Source: Pseudomonadota bacterium
GTDB taxonomy: Bacteria > Desulfobacterota > Desulfobulbia > Desulfobulbales > SURF-16
Direction: 5' to 3'
Length of the DNA stretch: 32,371 bases
Assembly (NCBI GenBank): GCA_030597865.1
Contig: JAUVQZ010000004.1
Location: 1-32,371 of the forward strand
A program made the translations under genes and the position numbers. Every line of letters begins with the position of its first letter. Position 1 is the first letter of the stretch. The notes below the pieces were generated by a model that saw nothing but the letters and a program-made list of their open reading frames with translations, did not search any database and was not told the DNA's origin. This document shows, piece by piece, positions 7,614 to 14,903 of the stretch.

Positions 7614-7654
7614 GGCCGCTGCTTGCCCCCCCGTGACAGCAGCAGCCTTTTCTT
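7614..7654 (+). terminator. Probable rho-independent terminator of the mgl-like operon
   Basis: GGCCGCTGCT (7614-7623) pairs with AGCAGCAGCC (7638-7647) with one mismatch, followed by TTTTCTT (7648-7654). It lies 14 bases after the last roadblock gene. An overlapping alternative stem uses GGGCAG/TTGCCC. Confidence 0.65.
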
Positions 7655-7662
7655 GAGGTTCT

Positions 7663-7845
7663 TTAGCAACCTTCGATGGCCTTTTGTTTTTTTGCCGCCT
7701 TTATTATTACCTTTACCTTATCACCAATTTTAAAGGATTCTGCCTTGGTGCCGCAATCAAGGGTGATGACTTCGCCATTGACAGCGGTAACCGTACATCT
7801 TGCCTTTGCCGCCAAGGCCTGGCTTGAGGTAGTTGCCAGGGCCAG
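7663..7845 (-). pseudogene. Small Cys-containing secreted-type protein, apparently missing its 5' end
   Basis: Reading down from about 7860 there is an open frame, different from that of the upstream cytochrome. It encodes LALATTSSQALAAKARC, then TVTAVNGEVITLDCG, then FKIGDKVKVIIKAAKKQK and ends AIEGC at the TAA (7663-7665). The first part looks like the second half of a signal peptide with an Ala-x-Ala site. The rest resembles small exported proteins of Desulfobacterota and Geobacter relatives with a beta strand pair and C-terminal Cys (recollection, not a search). No ATG or GTG exists in frame before an upstream TGA; only CTG (7845), TTG (7815) or ATT (7857) could start it, and none has a good ribosome site. 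I read it as a 5'-truncated remnant; a rare-start 50-residue gene from 7815 is possible. Confidence 0.45.
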
Positions 7846-7858
7846 CTTAGGGTAAATG

Positions 7859-8308
7859 TTACAGGGGTGTGTGGCATCCTTTGCAGGAGGTGGGGCCGGT
7901 GCTGAGGGCCGCTTTTTTCATACTCTTGTGGCAATCGAGGCAGAGGGTATGCATATATTTTTTGACGCCCCCGGCATTAACTACCTCCTCGGCCTGTCTC
8001 TGCTTGGTCGTCTCGGAACGAATATCCCCACCACTCTCCACCCCTGCATGGCAGGCTGTACAGGTAAACCCATTGTCATAGGGCCTGCTGGCATGGGCGC
8101 TGTTATTGGTAAGATAGGTTGTGGTGTGCTTGGCATGGCTAAAGGCTGGTGCTGATTTACTGTCCTTGCCCATTGCACTTAATGCCGGGTTTGATGCCTG
8201 GAGGTTGATATCGATGGTCTCAGGAATATCAAGGGCCAGACAATGTGTGCTGAGTCCTAAAACCAGGATTGCCGCTGTGAATAATGATGTGGGTACTGTG
8301 TTTTTCAT
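7859..8308 (-). CDS. Periplasmic triheme cytochrome c (class III / c7-like)
   Basis: A 149-residue electron carrier for the periplasm. The N-terminus (MKNTVPTSLFTAAILVLGL) is a signal peptide with likely cleavage after CLA at about 25. Three haem-attachment motifs are present: CTACH (83-87), CLDCH (123-127) and CKGCH (142-146). FSHAKH (57-61) and another His near 120 can supply axial ligands, as in class III cytochromes. Three haems suggest the c7 type rather than tetrahaem c3. GGAGAGG directly before the ATG fixes the start. The gene is convergent with the mgl-like operon and divergent from the HTH gene at 8535, with 226 bp between. Its redox partner cannot be told; a downstream partner gene appears degraded. 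Confidence 0.9.
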   Translation of the reverse strand: MKNTVPTSLFTAAILVLGLSTHCLALDIPETIDINLQASNPALSAMGKDSKSAPAFSHAKHTTTYLTNNSAHASRPYDNGFTCTACHAGVESGGDIRSETTKQRQAEEVVNAGGVKKYMHTLCLDCHKSMKKAALSTGPTSCKGCHTPL

Positions 8309-8534
8309 GTCCTCTCCTTGGTGGATGGTTGCTCAAGAAAACCTTTCCTTTGTCAACACTCTACGGGTCGGAAAGAAAAAGAAAAAGCTGACATGGGGTG
8401 ATATGGGGTGTAAGGGTAGGGCGATGTCAGGTCTAAATCTCGTAAGTTCAATGGGTTATGGATGTCTGTGTCGGGTGGTGTTGGGATGGGGCCTGGGAAA
8501 TCCTGCTTGAAAAAACCCTGTGAAGGCGTAATAT

Positions 8535-9491
8535 GTGGCGAAATTATCAACCCAAAAAAATGAAAAAACATCCTTGAAAGATAAAGCTCCCGCATCAGCT
8601 CTCACCATGGTCCGTATTGATGGCAGCCTTGTTCGCCAACTGCGCGAAGAAAAGGGGTTGACCCAGCTCTACCTTGCCACTGCCGTGGAGGTAACCACGG
8701 ACACCGTTTCCCGCTGGGAAAACAGGCATTATCAATCCGTTAAAATGGAAAACGCCCAGCGGCTGGCTGAGGCCCTGGGGCTAGAGCTTGGGGCCATCCT
8801 TGAGGCCGAGCATGGGAGTGATCATACAGAAGTCACTGCACCAGAAGGGACTCCCCTGCCCGCTGGCAATGGAAAAAAACAGCCTGCCCTGCTTCTGCCT
8901 TTGCTGGCCCTCCTCTTTATATTCCTCGCCTCTGTTGTCTACCTCTGGCTGCAGGAGCCGACGCCGGAAATTACCCTTGAGGCAACCCGGAAAACTCCCA
9001 GCCATGCCATGCCCGGCTATCCCTTCCCCGTGTTGATCACGGTTGAGACCATGTCTCCCCCCCTTTCCGTGGTGATTAAGGAGATCCTGCCGGCCCACGT
9101 CCGGATAACATCCTCCTCCGCCACCCTGCAGCCCGTGGACAGGGCTGAGTTGAAATGGATTGTCAAACATATGGCAGGCCAGCAGCGTTTTGGCTATATG
9201 GTCATGGCCTCCGGCAGGGAGAGTCTCCATTTTCAAGGTTCGGTGACCACCAGGGCGGGCCGGAAAAAGGAGGTTGTCATCGCTGGCAGGCAGTCCTTGG
9301 TCATGGCTCCCTATCACTGGGCGGACAGCAACCAAGACGGCATCATCAGTGACGATGAGATCCTGGTGGTCTATGACGATTTTGATGATGTTGCCGGTCT
9401 AAACGTGGATGTGGAGCTGGTGGAGGAGATGTGGATGGGCAGTGGCTATAGCTGGAATAAGGCGAAGGGACTCTTTGAGGTCATTCCGTAA
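8535..9491 (+). CDS. Membrane-anchored XRE-type HTH protein with an external EF-hand
   Basis: 318 residues, starting at GTG with GAAGG (8522-8526) upstream. Residues 31-90 are an XRE/Cro-type helix-turn-helix (LVRQLREEKGLTQLYLATAV, then TVSRWENRHY). A charged linker leads to one transmembrane segment at about 117-139 (LLLPLLALLFIFLASVVYLW), after Lys114-Lys115, so the HTH should be cytoplasmic and the rest periplasmic. The C-terminal ~175 residues contain a beta-rich domain. They then hold a canonical 12-residue EF-hand or dockerin-like loop, DSNQDGIISDDE (264-275), with Asp264, Asn266, Asp268 and Glu275 in calcium-ligand positions. This suggests a one-component membrane regulator that senses calcium or a bound ligand outside and acts on DNA inside. 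Function is inference. RodZ-like proteins share HTH-TM layout but lack this periplasmic part. Convergent with the operon at 9629-12710. Confidence 0.82.
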   Translation: MAKLSTQKNEKTSLKDKAPASALTMVRIDGSLVRQLREEKGLTQLYLATAVEVTTDTVSRWENRHYQSVKMENAQRLAEALGLELGAILEAEHGSDHTEVTAPEGTPLPAGNGKKQPALLLPLLALLFIFLASVVYLWLQEPTPEITLEATRKTPSHAMPGYPFPVLITVETMSPPLSVVIKEILPAHVRITSSSATLQPVDRAELKWIVKHMAGQQRFGYMVMASGRESLHFQGSVTTRAGRKKEVVIAGRQSLVMAPYHWADSNQDGIISDDEILVVYDDFDDVAGLNVDVELVEEMWMGSGYSWNKAKGLFEVIP

Positions 9492-9531
9492 GAGTTCACC
9501 CGCGGCTGGAAACCAGGTGTAACTCTGGACT

Positions 9532-9627
9532 GTAAAAGTTCAGCAGTGCACCCCAAGGGCACTCGAAGTCTTCGCTTATCTGCGAGACTCCGAAATGGGA
9601 GAAGATGAGGTGCTGCTGAACTTTTAC
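9532..9627. repeat. Long imperfect palindrome between convergent genes (MITE-like or terminator element)
   Basis: The left arm (9532-9552) begins GTAAAAGTTCAGCAG and the right arm (9609-9627) ends CTGCTGAACTTTTAC. The arms are complementary except for a 2-base insertion. A second, weaker stem lies inside (CGAAGTCTTCGC against GCGAGACTCCG). The unit fills the gap between the stop at 9491 and the minus-strand stop at 9629. Folding on either strand could end both transcripts. The compact inverted structure also fits a small dispersed element. Confidence 0.75.
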
Positions 9628-9628
9628 G

Positions 9629-9799
9629 TCATTCCTTAGGGCTGAAGAGCTGGCATTCCATGCCGGAATTTTTGAAGACCACCAGGGCCGGGGCCTGCTT
9701 TGACTTGAAACCCATGGCCTGACAGGCATATGGGGTGGCTGACTCGTGGGTGATGGAAAAGTGGCGGCATTTAAAACAGTTTGGCCTTTTGCTGCTCAT
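9629..9799 (-). CDS. Small four-cysteine protein, function unknown
   Basis: A 56-residue cytoplasmic protein starting MSSKRPNCFKCRHFSI. The pattern is C-x2-C-x-H-F-x-I-T, then PYACQAMGFKSK and later GMECQLFSP. Four cysteines plus His suggest a zinc or iron-sulfur site. I recall similar short conserved proteins in Desulfobacterota and Geobacter genomes, without a known function. The ATG overlaps the TGA of the activator gene (ATGA, 9796-9799), so the two are translationally coupled at the end of the crcB-lptG operon. A longer version starting upstream would run through the activator gene in the wrong frame and is unlikely. Confidence 0.75.
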   Translation of the reverse strand: MSSKRPNCFKCRHFSITHESATPYACQAMGFKSKQAPALVVFKNSGMECQLFSPKE

Positions 9800-10461
9800 G
9801 GCCAGCCATTTTCCTTCTTTGCCAGCACCGCAAGTCCCTTCAGAAGGACAAAACGGCCCAGGCCCATAACGTCCCCTGGAAAACTTTTGACAAAGAGCGG
9901 GTTGTCGCACAGCCCGCCGGAGAGGTAGAGCCTGTCCGGCTCACCGCTAAAGCGGTAGGCGTTAATGGCAATGGATTTGACAAAACTGGCCACTGCATTT
10001 TCCTCACCGCTGCCAGCGGTAATCTCATCAAAGATCTGGCTCATGCCAAGGACACCGCAGGTCACGGAAAAGGATTTTTTCGGAACCGGCAGCTGATTAT
10101 AGTCAATATTATAATAGCGTCCTAAAAGCTCAATGGTAAAGCCCATTGAGGCCCCGCATTCCGCATTCCACCCCATATCTGCCAGACGTCCCTTCTCATA
10201 GCGGACAAATTTTATATCGCGACTGCCGCAGTCAAGCAGGGTGAAGTCTTCCTCATCGATGAGGTGCTCGCCACCCCGGGCCAGGGCGGTCAGTTCATTG
10301 ATATAATGGTCGGTAAAGCGCGTGCCGTTATGGCCGGTGGCCATATCCACCCGCAACTCCCGGCTGATGTTTTTGGCAGGTTCAAGATAGGGGGTAGGAT
10401 TGGCGGCGGCCAGGTCGATAAATTTGGCATAGGTGGTGCCAAAATCAGCAAGAAGCATCAT
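9796..10461 (-). CDS. BcrAD/BadFG/HgdC-type CoA-enzyme activator ATPase
   Basis: A 221-residue ASKHA-fold ATPase with a bridging iron-sulfur cluster. Known relatives drive single electrons at very low potential into 2-hydroxyacyl-CoA dehydratases or benzoyl-CoA reductases. Visible motifs: phosphate-1 loop LLADFGTTYAKFID (3-16), phosphate-2 segment LLDCGSRDIKFV (75-86), AECGASMG with Cys102, SVTCGVLGMSQ with Cys135, and adenosine motif YLSGGLCDN (179-187). Cys102 and Cys135 match the two cluster ligands of HgdC. The family is usually about 260 residues, so this one is short. The start is the first of two ATGs at 10461/10458, inside the last 17 bases of the preceding frame. No dehydratase subunits lie in the window, so the client enzyme is unknown. 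The upstream broken gene may encode its partner. Confidence 0.85.
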   Translation of the reverse strand: MMLLADFGTTYAKFIDLAAANPTPYLEPAKNISRELRVDMATGHNGTRFTDHYINELTALARGGEHLIDEEDFTLLDCGSRDIKFVRYEKGRLADMGWNAECGASMGFTIELLGRYYNIDYNQLPVPKKSFSVTCGVLGMSQIFDEITAGSGEENAVASFVKSIAINAYRFSGEPDRLYLSGGLCDNPLFVKSFPGDVMGLGRFVLLKGLAVLAKKENGWP

Positions 10462-11236
10462 AGACCCCCGATAGTTCGAGAAAGGCCTGGATCTTGGCCC
10501 GGACAGAGCTGCCCGCAGTGATATCGCAGTCGAGGAAAAGTGCCCTGGGGTGTTGGCTGGCCAGATGTTTGGCCAGGGCCGTCTTGGCGCAGAATGACTG
10601 GGCAAAAAAGATGGTGGGCAGGGCGGGGTTGAAGTGGGATTCAAGCTCCAGGTCTGCCGGGGTCTTATTTTCCATGCAGCGGCTCCAGCCATAGACATGG
10701 GTGGTGTCGGGAAAGAGGCTCAGCATGGAGAAATCACGGGGTGGCACGCCCCAGAAGCCGGCGGTTGCCTGGCAGGCCGGTAGCTGCCCATGGCCGGCCG
10801 TGGTCTGGATGGATGTGCATATCCGTTCAATTTTTTCCGGCAGGGCCAGTTCTGCCTTGCAGAGGGGGGTGCCAAAGGGAGTTGCTTCTATGTTTCTCGT
10901 CGTCATAACAGGGATTGCCAGCCGGTCTGCCAGGATGGTGGCAACATGGAGGGCGCAGTCGCATTAGCCCGGGCCCACGTCAATGACAATGGCCTGCAGG
11001 TCAAGATGAAAGCTGTTCATCACCACGGTGCGCAGGATGGCGCAGTAGACCCTGGGCAGGTAGAGGATGGTCTCCTCCATGTCCCGTTTGACAATGCTTT
11101 CATCAAGGTCAAAAATGGTTGCCCGCTTCTTTTCCAGGAGGGCCATGACCGGCAGGGGGGGGACACCGACAATGCCCACAGGGGCCCCGGGGGGTAAGGT
11201 CTCAAGAAATGAGATGTCATTGGGGCAAGGTCGCAT
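10445..11236 (-). pseudogene. Unknown partner of the activator, interrupted by an in-frame TAA
   Basis: One continuous frame of 264 codons is split by TAA at 10964-10966. The first part starts MRPCPNDISFLETLPPG, three bases after the lptG stop with GGAGG upstream, and runs to IVIDVGPG before the stop. The second part goes on at once with CDCALHVATILADRL and reads in the same frame to the TGA at 10445. It then contains ATPFGTPLCKAEL, TTHVYGWSRCMENK and SFCAKTALAKHL. No frameshift is needed and the text flows across the stop, so this looks like one ~263-residue cysteine-rich protein with a recent nonsense change or a sequencing error. TAA is not known to be recoded in such bacteria. An internal ATG at 10906 lacks a ribosome site. 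Family not recognised; position suggests a job with the activator. Confidence 0.7.
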
Positions 11237-11239
11237 TAC

Positions 11240-12319
11240 TCAGCCTCCCTGGTTCATGCGGAAAGTCCAAACGGTACCTAAGAAGGTGAGGCCACAATGA
11301 ATTGACCAGGCCGCTGCCATGGGGCCTAAGACGCCGGTCTGGGCCATGGATTGCAAGGTTGACCAGATGCCCCAGAAGACAAAGGCCAGGCAACAGCTCA
11401 GGGGGATGGCAACGGTGAGGTCACGGCCCCAGCGTTGATGGACGTGGATGGTGAGGGGGATGGCAAAGATGAGCAGGGGTATGCCAAGAAAAATAAAGGA
11501 GAGGCGGGCGTAAAGATCTAGTATGCCAGTCATAATACCCTCTTGCCTGGCCTTTTTTGCCCTGTGCCAGAGAAAGGTGAGGGAATGCTCATCGGCCCGG
11601 AAAATGGGGGCAAAAAACTCCTCTGGTCCCTCCTTGAGGTGGACCTGGCGCTCATCAAAGGTGGTAATGGCATAGCCCCCTTGCTGGGTGAGGGATTTCT
11701 GCAGGCCATTATTGAGGTGCCAGCCTCCCTCATATCGACCCTGTTCCGCTGTCAGAAAGTTTGTCAGGGTGTGTTTGTCATCCCAGGCCGAATAAATCAG
11801 ACCCTGATAGGTATTGTTGTCCTTACTGAGTCGAAAGCTGTAGATGCCTTCCGAGCCCCGGTAAAAGATACGGCCGGCCTGGACGATGCCGCTGGTGGTC
11901 GGCTCTTTGATAATCGTGTACCAGATTTTATTTGTTTTGCTGGTGGTAATGGGCAGGAGCCATTGGGCCATGGCCATGGTGAGCATGGTAAGAAGCAGAG
12001 AGGCCAGGACCACCGGCGCAATGATACGCACCAGGCTGATGCCGCCGGCATTAAGGGCCATGGCCTCACGGTTATGGTTGAGGATTCCCAGGGTGATGAT
12101 CCCGGCCAGGAGAATGGATACCGGTGAAAGTTGATAATAGATGCCTGGGATTTTCATGATAAAAAACCGCAGGGCAAAGCCAATGGTCTGGCCCTTTTCA
12201 GTGAAGCGGTCAATCTGTTCGAAAAAATCGATGAGCAGATAGAGGGAAAGGAGCCCCCCCAAGACCATGAGCAGGTTCCAGAAAAACTGTCTGAAGATAT
12301 AGCGGTCAAGGAGATTCAT
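11240..12319 (-). CDS. lptG: LptG/LptF-family lipopolysaccharide export permease
   Basis: A 359-residue inner-membrane protein of the YjgP/YjgQ family. With LptF and the LptB ATPase it extracts LPS from the inner membrane and passes it to LptC. It starts MNLLDRYIFRQFFWNLLM and has three N-terminal membrane segments (about 10-33, 52-80 and 96-120). A large periplasmic beta-jellyroll region (about 120-255) and three C-terminal segments (about 265-355) follow. The start and the DFFEQIDRF phrase fit LptG better than LptF. The chosen ATG (12319) has TGAGG upstream; a longer start would overlap crcB. It sits 4 bases after the crcB stop and 3 bases before the broken gene, in a tight operon. No lptF is adjacent in the window, which is less usual. 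Confidence 0.88.
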   Translation of the reverse strand: MNLLDRYIFRQFFWNLLMVLGGLLSLYLLIDFFEQIDRFTEKGQTIGFALRFFIMKIPGIYYQLSPVSILLAGIITLGILNHNREAMALNAGGISLVRIIAPVVLASLLLTMLTMAMAQWLLPITTSKTNKIWYTIIKEPTTSGIVQAGRIFYRGSEGIYSFRLSKDNNTYQGLIYSAWDDKHTLTNFLTAEQGRYEGGWHLNNGLQKSLTQQGGYAITTFDERQVHLKEGPEEFFAPIFRADEHSLTFLWHRAKKARQEGIMTGILDLYARLSFIFLGIPLLIFAIPLTIHVHQRWGRDLTVAIPLSCCLAFVFWGIWSTLQSMAQTGVLGPMAAAWSIHCGLTFLGTVWTFRMNQGG

Positions 12320-12323
12320 GGCC

Positions 12324-12710
12324 TCAGGCTCCGGTTTCCATGAGTCGTCGGGCCAGTAGATAACCGGCAAAGACAAGTAAGACGCCGAGGATGTTACTGG
12401 TCAAGGCATAGACGATAACGGTCTTCACGTCCCCCACCTTGAGCAGTTCCGCCTTTTCCCTGGCAAAGGTGGAAAATGTCGTAAAGGAGCCGAAAAAACC
12501 GGTGAGCAGAAAGAGGCGGTATTCGGCCGCGACTTTGTAATGTTCGAGCAGGGCGCCGCACAGGCCGATGAGAAAGGAGCCGATCATGTTCACGGTAATG
12601 GTGCCAATGGGGAAATTGCCAACGGCAAAGCGCTGGACAAAGATATTGACCCCGTGGCGGCTCGTGGCCCCTAAGCCGCCGCCAAGCATTATGGCAAGTA
12701 TTTCTTTCAT
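12324..12710 (-). CDS. crcB: CrcB/FluC fluoride channel
   Basis: A 128-residue inner-membrane protein with four membrane helices that exports fluoride as a dual-topology dimer. Family motifs are clear: GGGLGATSRH near the start, GTITVNMIGSFLIG in helix 2 with the pore Asn, and LTGFFGSFTTFSTFAREK in helix 3 with the Phe-box residues. Length is typical. It is first in the minus-strand operon. I looked for a fluoride riboswitch in 12711-12901 and see none, so control by fluoride is not evident. The ribosome site is weak. The promoter region is shared with the divergent RACo-like gene. Confidence 0.93.
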   Translation of the reverse strand: MKEILAIMLGGGLGATSRHGVNIFVQRFAVGNFPIGTITVNMIGSFLIGLCGALLEHYKVAAEYRLFLLTGFFGSFTTFSTFAREKAELLKVGDVKTVIVYALTSNILGVLLVFAGYLLARRLMETGA

Positions 12711-12901
12711 GGCTGATCAGAGGGGGATTTGGTAAGGTGGCCGATTAAAGAAGATGGCAGCATGAAGAGTCTCTGGGGGGCTAAGGTGCCCTGAAATCTG
12801 TTCGGTAAATAAGGGGGCTGGCTGTCTTTTCGCAAAAGCAGCAACCCTGTGTTCGTCGGCCTTTGCCGACAGAAATATCCCTGAAAAAAAGAAAGGAATC
12901 C

Positions 12902-14440
12902 ATGGCGTCCCTTGTCCAGCTTATCACCGTTGATTGCCCGAAGCCAAGCTTGCAAGATAACACAGGTGATATAGATAGACTAAAAAAAAATGTCACGGAA
13001 AAATGTGGAGGCCCTCTGGTCGTGCCCCATGGGGCCATGGCTAGGGTTGCCAAGGCGTTCCGCCAGGCAGGGTTTGCCGGTTCTGCCGTGGTTAATGACC
13101 ACGGCAGCCATTTTGAGCTTGTCGATTTTCTGGGCAAAAAGCCCGATATCCTGCCGGCTGTTGCCCTTGATCTTGGCACCACCCACCTGGAGGCATCCCT
13201 GCTTGATTTGTTGACCGGGGATGTCCTGGCCCAGGCCAATATTGCCAATGGCCAGATTGAATATGGCACCGATATCCTGACCCGTATCCATTTTGCCGCC
13301 ACAGACACGGGATTGCAGACCCTGCAGCAGGGCGTCATTTCCTGTATCAATATCCTCTTTGAACAGCTGAGCACGGGGGCGGATATCTCACCCTGTGACC
13401 TGCGCGCCCTTGCGGTTTCCGGCAACACCACCATGGTCCATTTTCTGTTACAGATCGATCCGGCCACCCTCTGCCGTGAGCCCTATATTCCCCTGGTTAA
13501 TAGCCCTGATATCTGTCATGGCAGGGACCTTGGTCTTGCCATGGATGGTTGGGCGCCGGTCTGGATTATGCCCAGTGTGGGCAGCTATTTTGGCGGCGAT
13601 CTCATCTCTGGGATCATTGCCAGTGGCCTTGATGATCGAGCGGGGATTGCCATGCTCATTGATGTGGGCACCAATGCCGAGGTGGTTCTTGGCAATGGGG
13701 AGTGGCTCATTGCCTGTGCCGGTGCTGCCGGACCGGCCCTGGAGGGTGGAATTGCCAAAATGGGCATGCGGGCCGGGCCAGGGGCCATTGATAAGGTCCG
13801 CATTGACCCTGGCATGGGCCAGGTATCCTATGAAACCCTTGGCGGCGGGAGGCCTGTGGGGATTTGCGGTTCCGGCATTATCGATTTGGTGGCTGCCCTC
13901 TATCTGGCCCGGATAATTGATGTGCGCGGCAAGTTCCAGCGGAAGTTTGGCGGCGACCGGCTCATTGACGGTCCGGATGGCCCGGCATTTGTGGTGGCCC
14001 CTGCCAGGGAGGCCGCCGGCAATCAGCCCGTCACCTTTACCCAGGTTGATCTTGATGCCATGATGCGCTCCAAGGCGGCCATGTATTCCATTCTGACCAC
14101 CCTCATCGCCCAGGTTGGCCTCGAGTTCACAGACCTGGAGCAGATTTTTGTGGCCGGCTCCTTTGGTAAGCATATTGATCCCCGCCAGGCCATTACCTTG
14201 GGTATGATGCCGGATCTGCCCCTGCATGTGTTTAATCCCATCGGCAACAGTTCCCTGGCCGGTGCTGAAGAGGTGCTGCGTAGCCGCCAGAGTAGAGAGC
14301 GTTGTCTGGCCCTGCCGGGGAAGATCACCTACCTGGAGCTCAACGTCAACCAGGAGTTCATGATCCGTTTTTCCGGTTGCCGTTTTATCCCCCATACCGA
14401 TCCATCCCTTTTTCCCTCAGTACCTGTTTTTTCCGATTAG
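12902..14440 (+). CDS. RACo-like ASKHA ATPase (DUF4445 type) lacking the ferredoxin domain
   Basis: A 512-residue relative of RACo/RamA, ATP-dependent proteins that reduce inactive Co(II) corrinoid in methyltransferase systems. The ASKHA core shows VALDLGTTHLEASLLDL (about 87-103), VSGNTTMVHFLL, LIDVGTNAEVVLG, CAGAAGPALEGG, GICGSGIIDLVAALY and FVAGSFGKHIDP. Classical RACo starts with a [2Fe-2S] domain; here the ~85-residue N-terminal part has only two cysteines (12 and 35), so the electron donor must be separate. It keeps a linker-like stretch (KPSLQDNTGDIDRL) as in longer relatives. Start: ATG with AAAGGA at 12891-12896; an upstream in-frame TTG (12863) has no good site. No corrinoid protein or methyltransferase gene is nearby. 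Divergent from the crcB operon. Confidence 0.85.
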   Translation: MASLVQLITVDCPKPSLQDNTGDIDRLKKNVTEKCGGPLVVPHGAMARVAKAFRQAGFAGSAVVNDHGSHFELVDFLGKKPDILPAVALDLGTTHLEASLLDLLTGDVLAQANIANGQIEYGTDILTRIHFAATDTGLQTLQQGVISCINILFEQLSTGADISPCDLRALAVSGNTTMVHFLLQIDPATLCREPYIPLVNSPDICHGRDLGLAMDGWAPVWIMPSVGSYFGGDLISGIIASGLDDRAGIAMLIDVGTNAEVVLGNGEWLIACAGAAGPALEGGIAKMGMRAGPGAIDKVRIDPGMGQVSYETLGGGRPVGICGSGIIDLVAALYLARIIDVRGKFQRKFGGDRLIDGPDGPAFVVAPAREAAGNQPVTFTQVDLDAMMRSKAAMYSILTTLIAQVGLEFTDLEQIFVAGSFGKHIDPRQAITLGMMPDLPLHVFNPIGNSSLAGAEEVLRSRQSRERCLALPGKITYLELNVNQEFMIRFSGCRFIPHTDPSLFPSVPVFSD

Positions 14441-14471
14441 GTAAGGATCTGTAACTATCCAGCGTATTAGC

Positions 14472-14660
14472 TGTTTAGGCTGTAGGTGCCCCGCCGGAGA
14501 TAAGCGTAGACTTCGAATCCTTTGGGTGCTATGAGGTGAAGATGATTCTTAGCCTTTGCTCTGTTTTTCAAGCCATATGATTCATGAGCCTTGTTATCAT
14601 AGATGATAAAAGATTCTTTCCTGCGTTTTGACTAACAGCCTTTAGCCTTCAGCCTAAACA
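14472..14660. repeat. Inverted repeat built of degenerate AGCCTNN heptamers
   Basis: TGTTTAGGCTG (14472-14482) and CAGCCTAAACA (14650-14660) are perfect inverted copies 167 bases apart. The right arm is preceded by further AGCCTTT and AGCCTTC units, making a run of three 7-base repeats (about 14639-14659). The left arm continues as TAGGCTGTAGG, the same units in reverse. Confidence 0.6.
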
Positions 14661-14794
14661 ACCTGAATAGATATCGTTTTTCTATCTTTCCCTTGCTTTT
14701 TCGAATTGCCGATTTGTATGATTGGAGAGGATTGATTGGGTCAGGGCCTGTCTGCCAGGCCCCTTGCAACTTTTGGGGGCTTTGACTATTATCC

Positions 14795-14808
14795 ACTTCT
14801 TAAGAAGT
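14795..14808. promoter_or_regulatory. 14-base perfect palindrome upstream of the P-II gene
   Basis: ACTTCTTAAGAAGT reads the same on both strands. It lies 96 bases before the P-II start, a reasonable distance for an operator. Whether a regulator binds it is unknown. Confidence 0.35.
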
Positions 14809-14903
14809 CCGAGTTCGCCCGCCTTTTATTCGTCCAGGGCGTTTTGCGGCGCTAGAGATTTTTTTGCTATTCAGCAAGTTTGAACTATGGAGAGTCGGCT
14901 GCA

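Larger units (their letters stand above)
14441..14903. other. 463-bp non-coding region with repeats
   Basis: No convincing gene is seen on either strand. The region is AT-richer than its neighbours. It holds a far-spaced inverted repeat with heptamer units (14472-14660), a GC hairpin (GGGCCTG-TCTGC-CAGGCCC, 14744-14762) and a 14-base perfect palindrome (14795-14808). A Shine-Dalgarno GGAGAG for the P-II gene lies at 14889-14894. Confidence 0.6.

Noticed and set aside
12711..12901. Possible fluoride riboswitch before crcB
   Set aside because: The expected conserved core and pseudoknot bases were not found on the minus strand.
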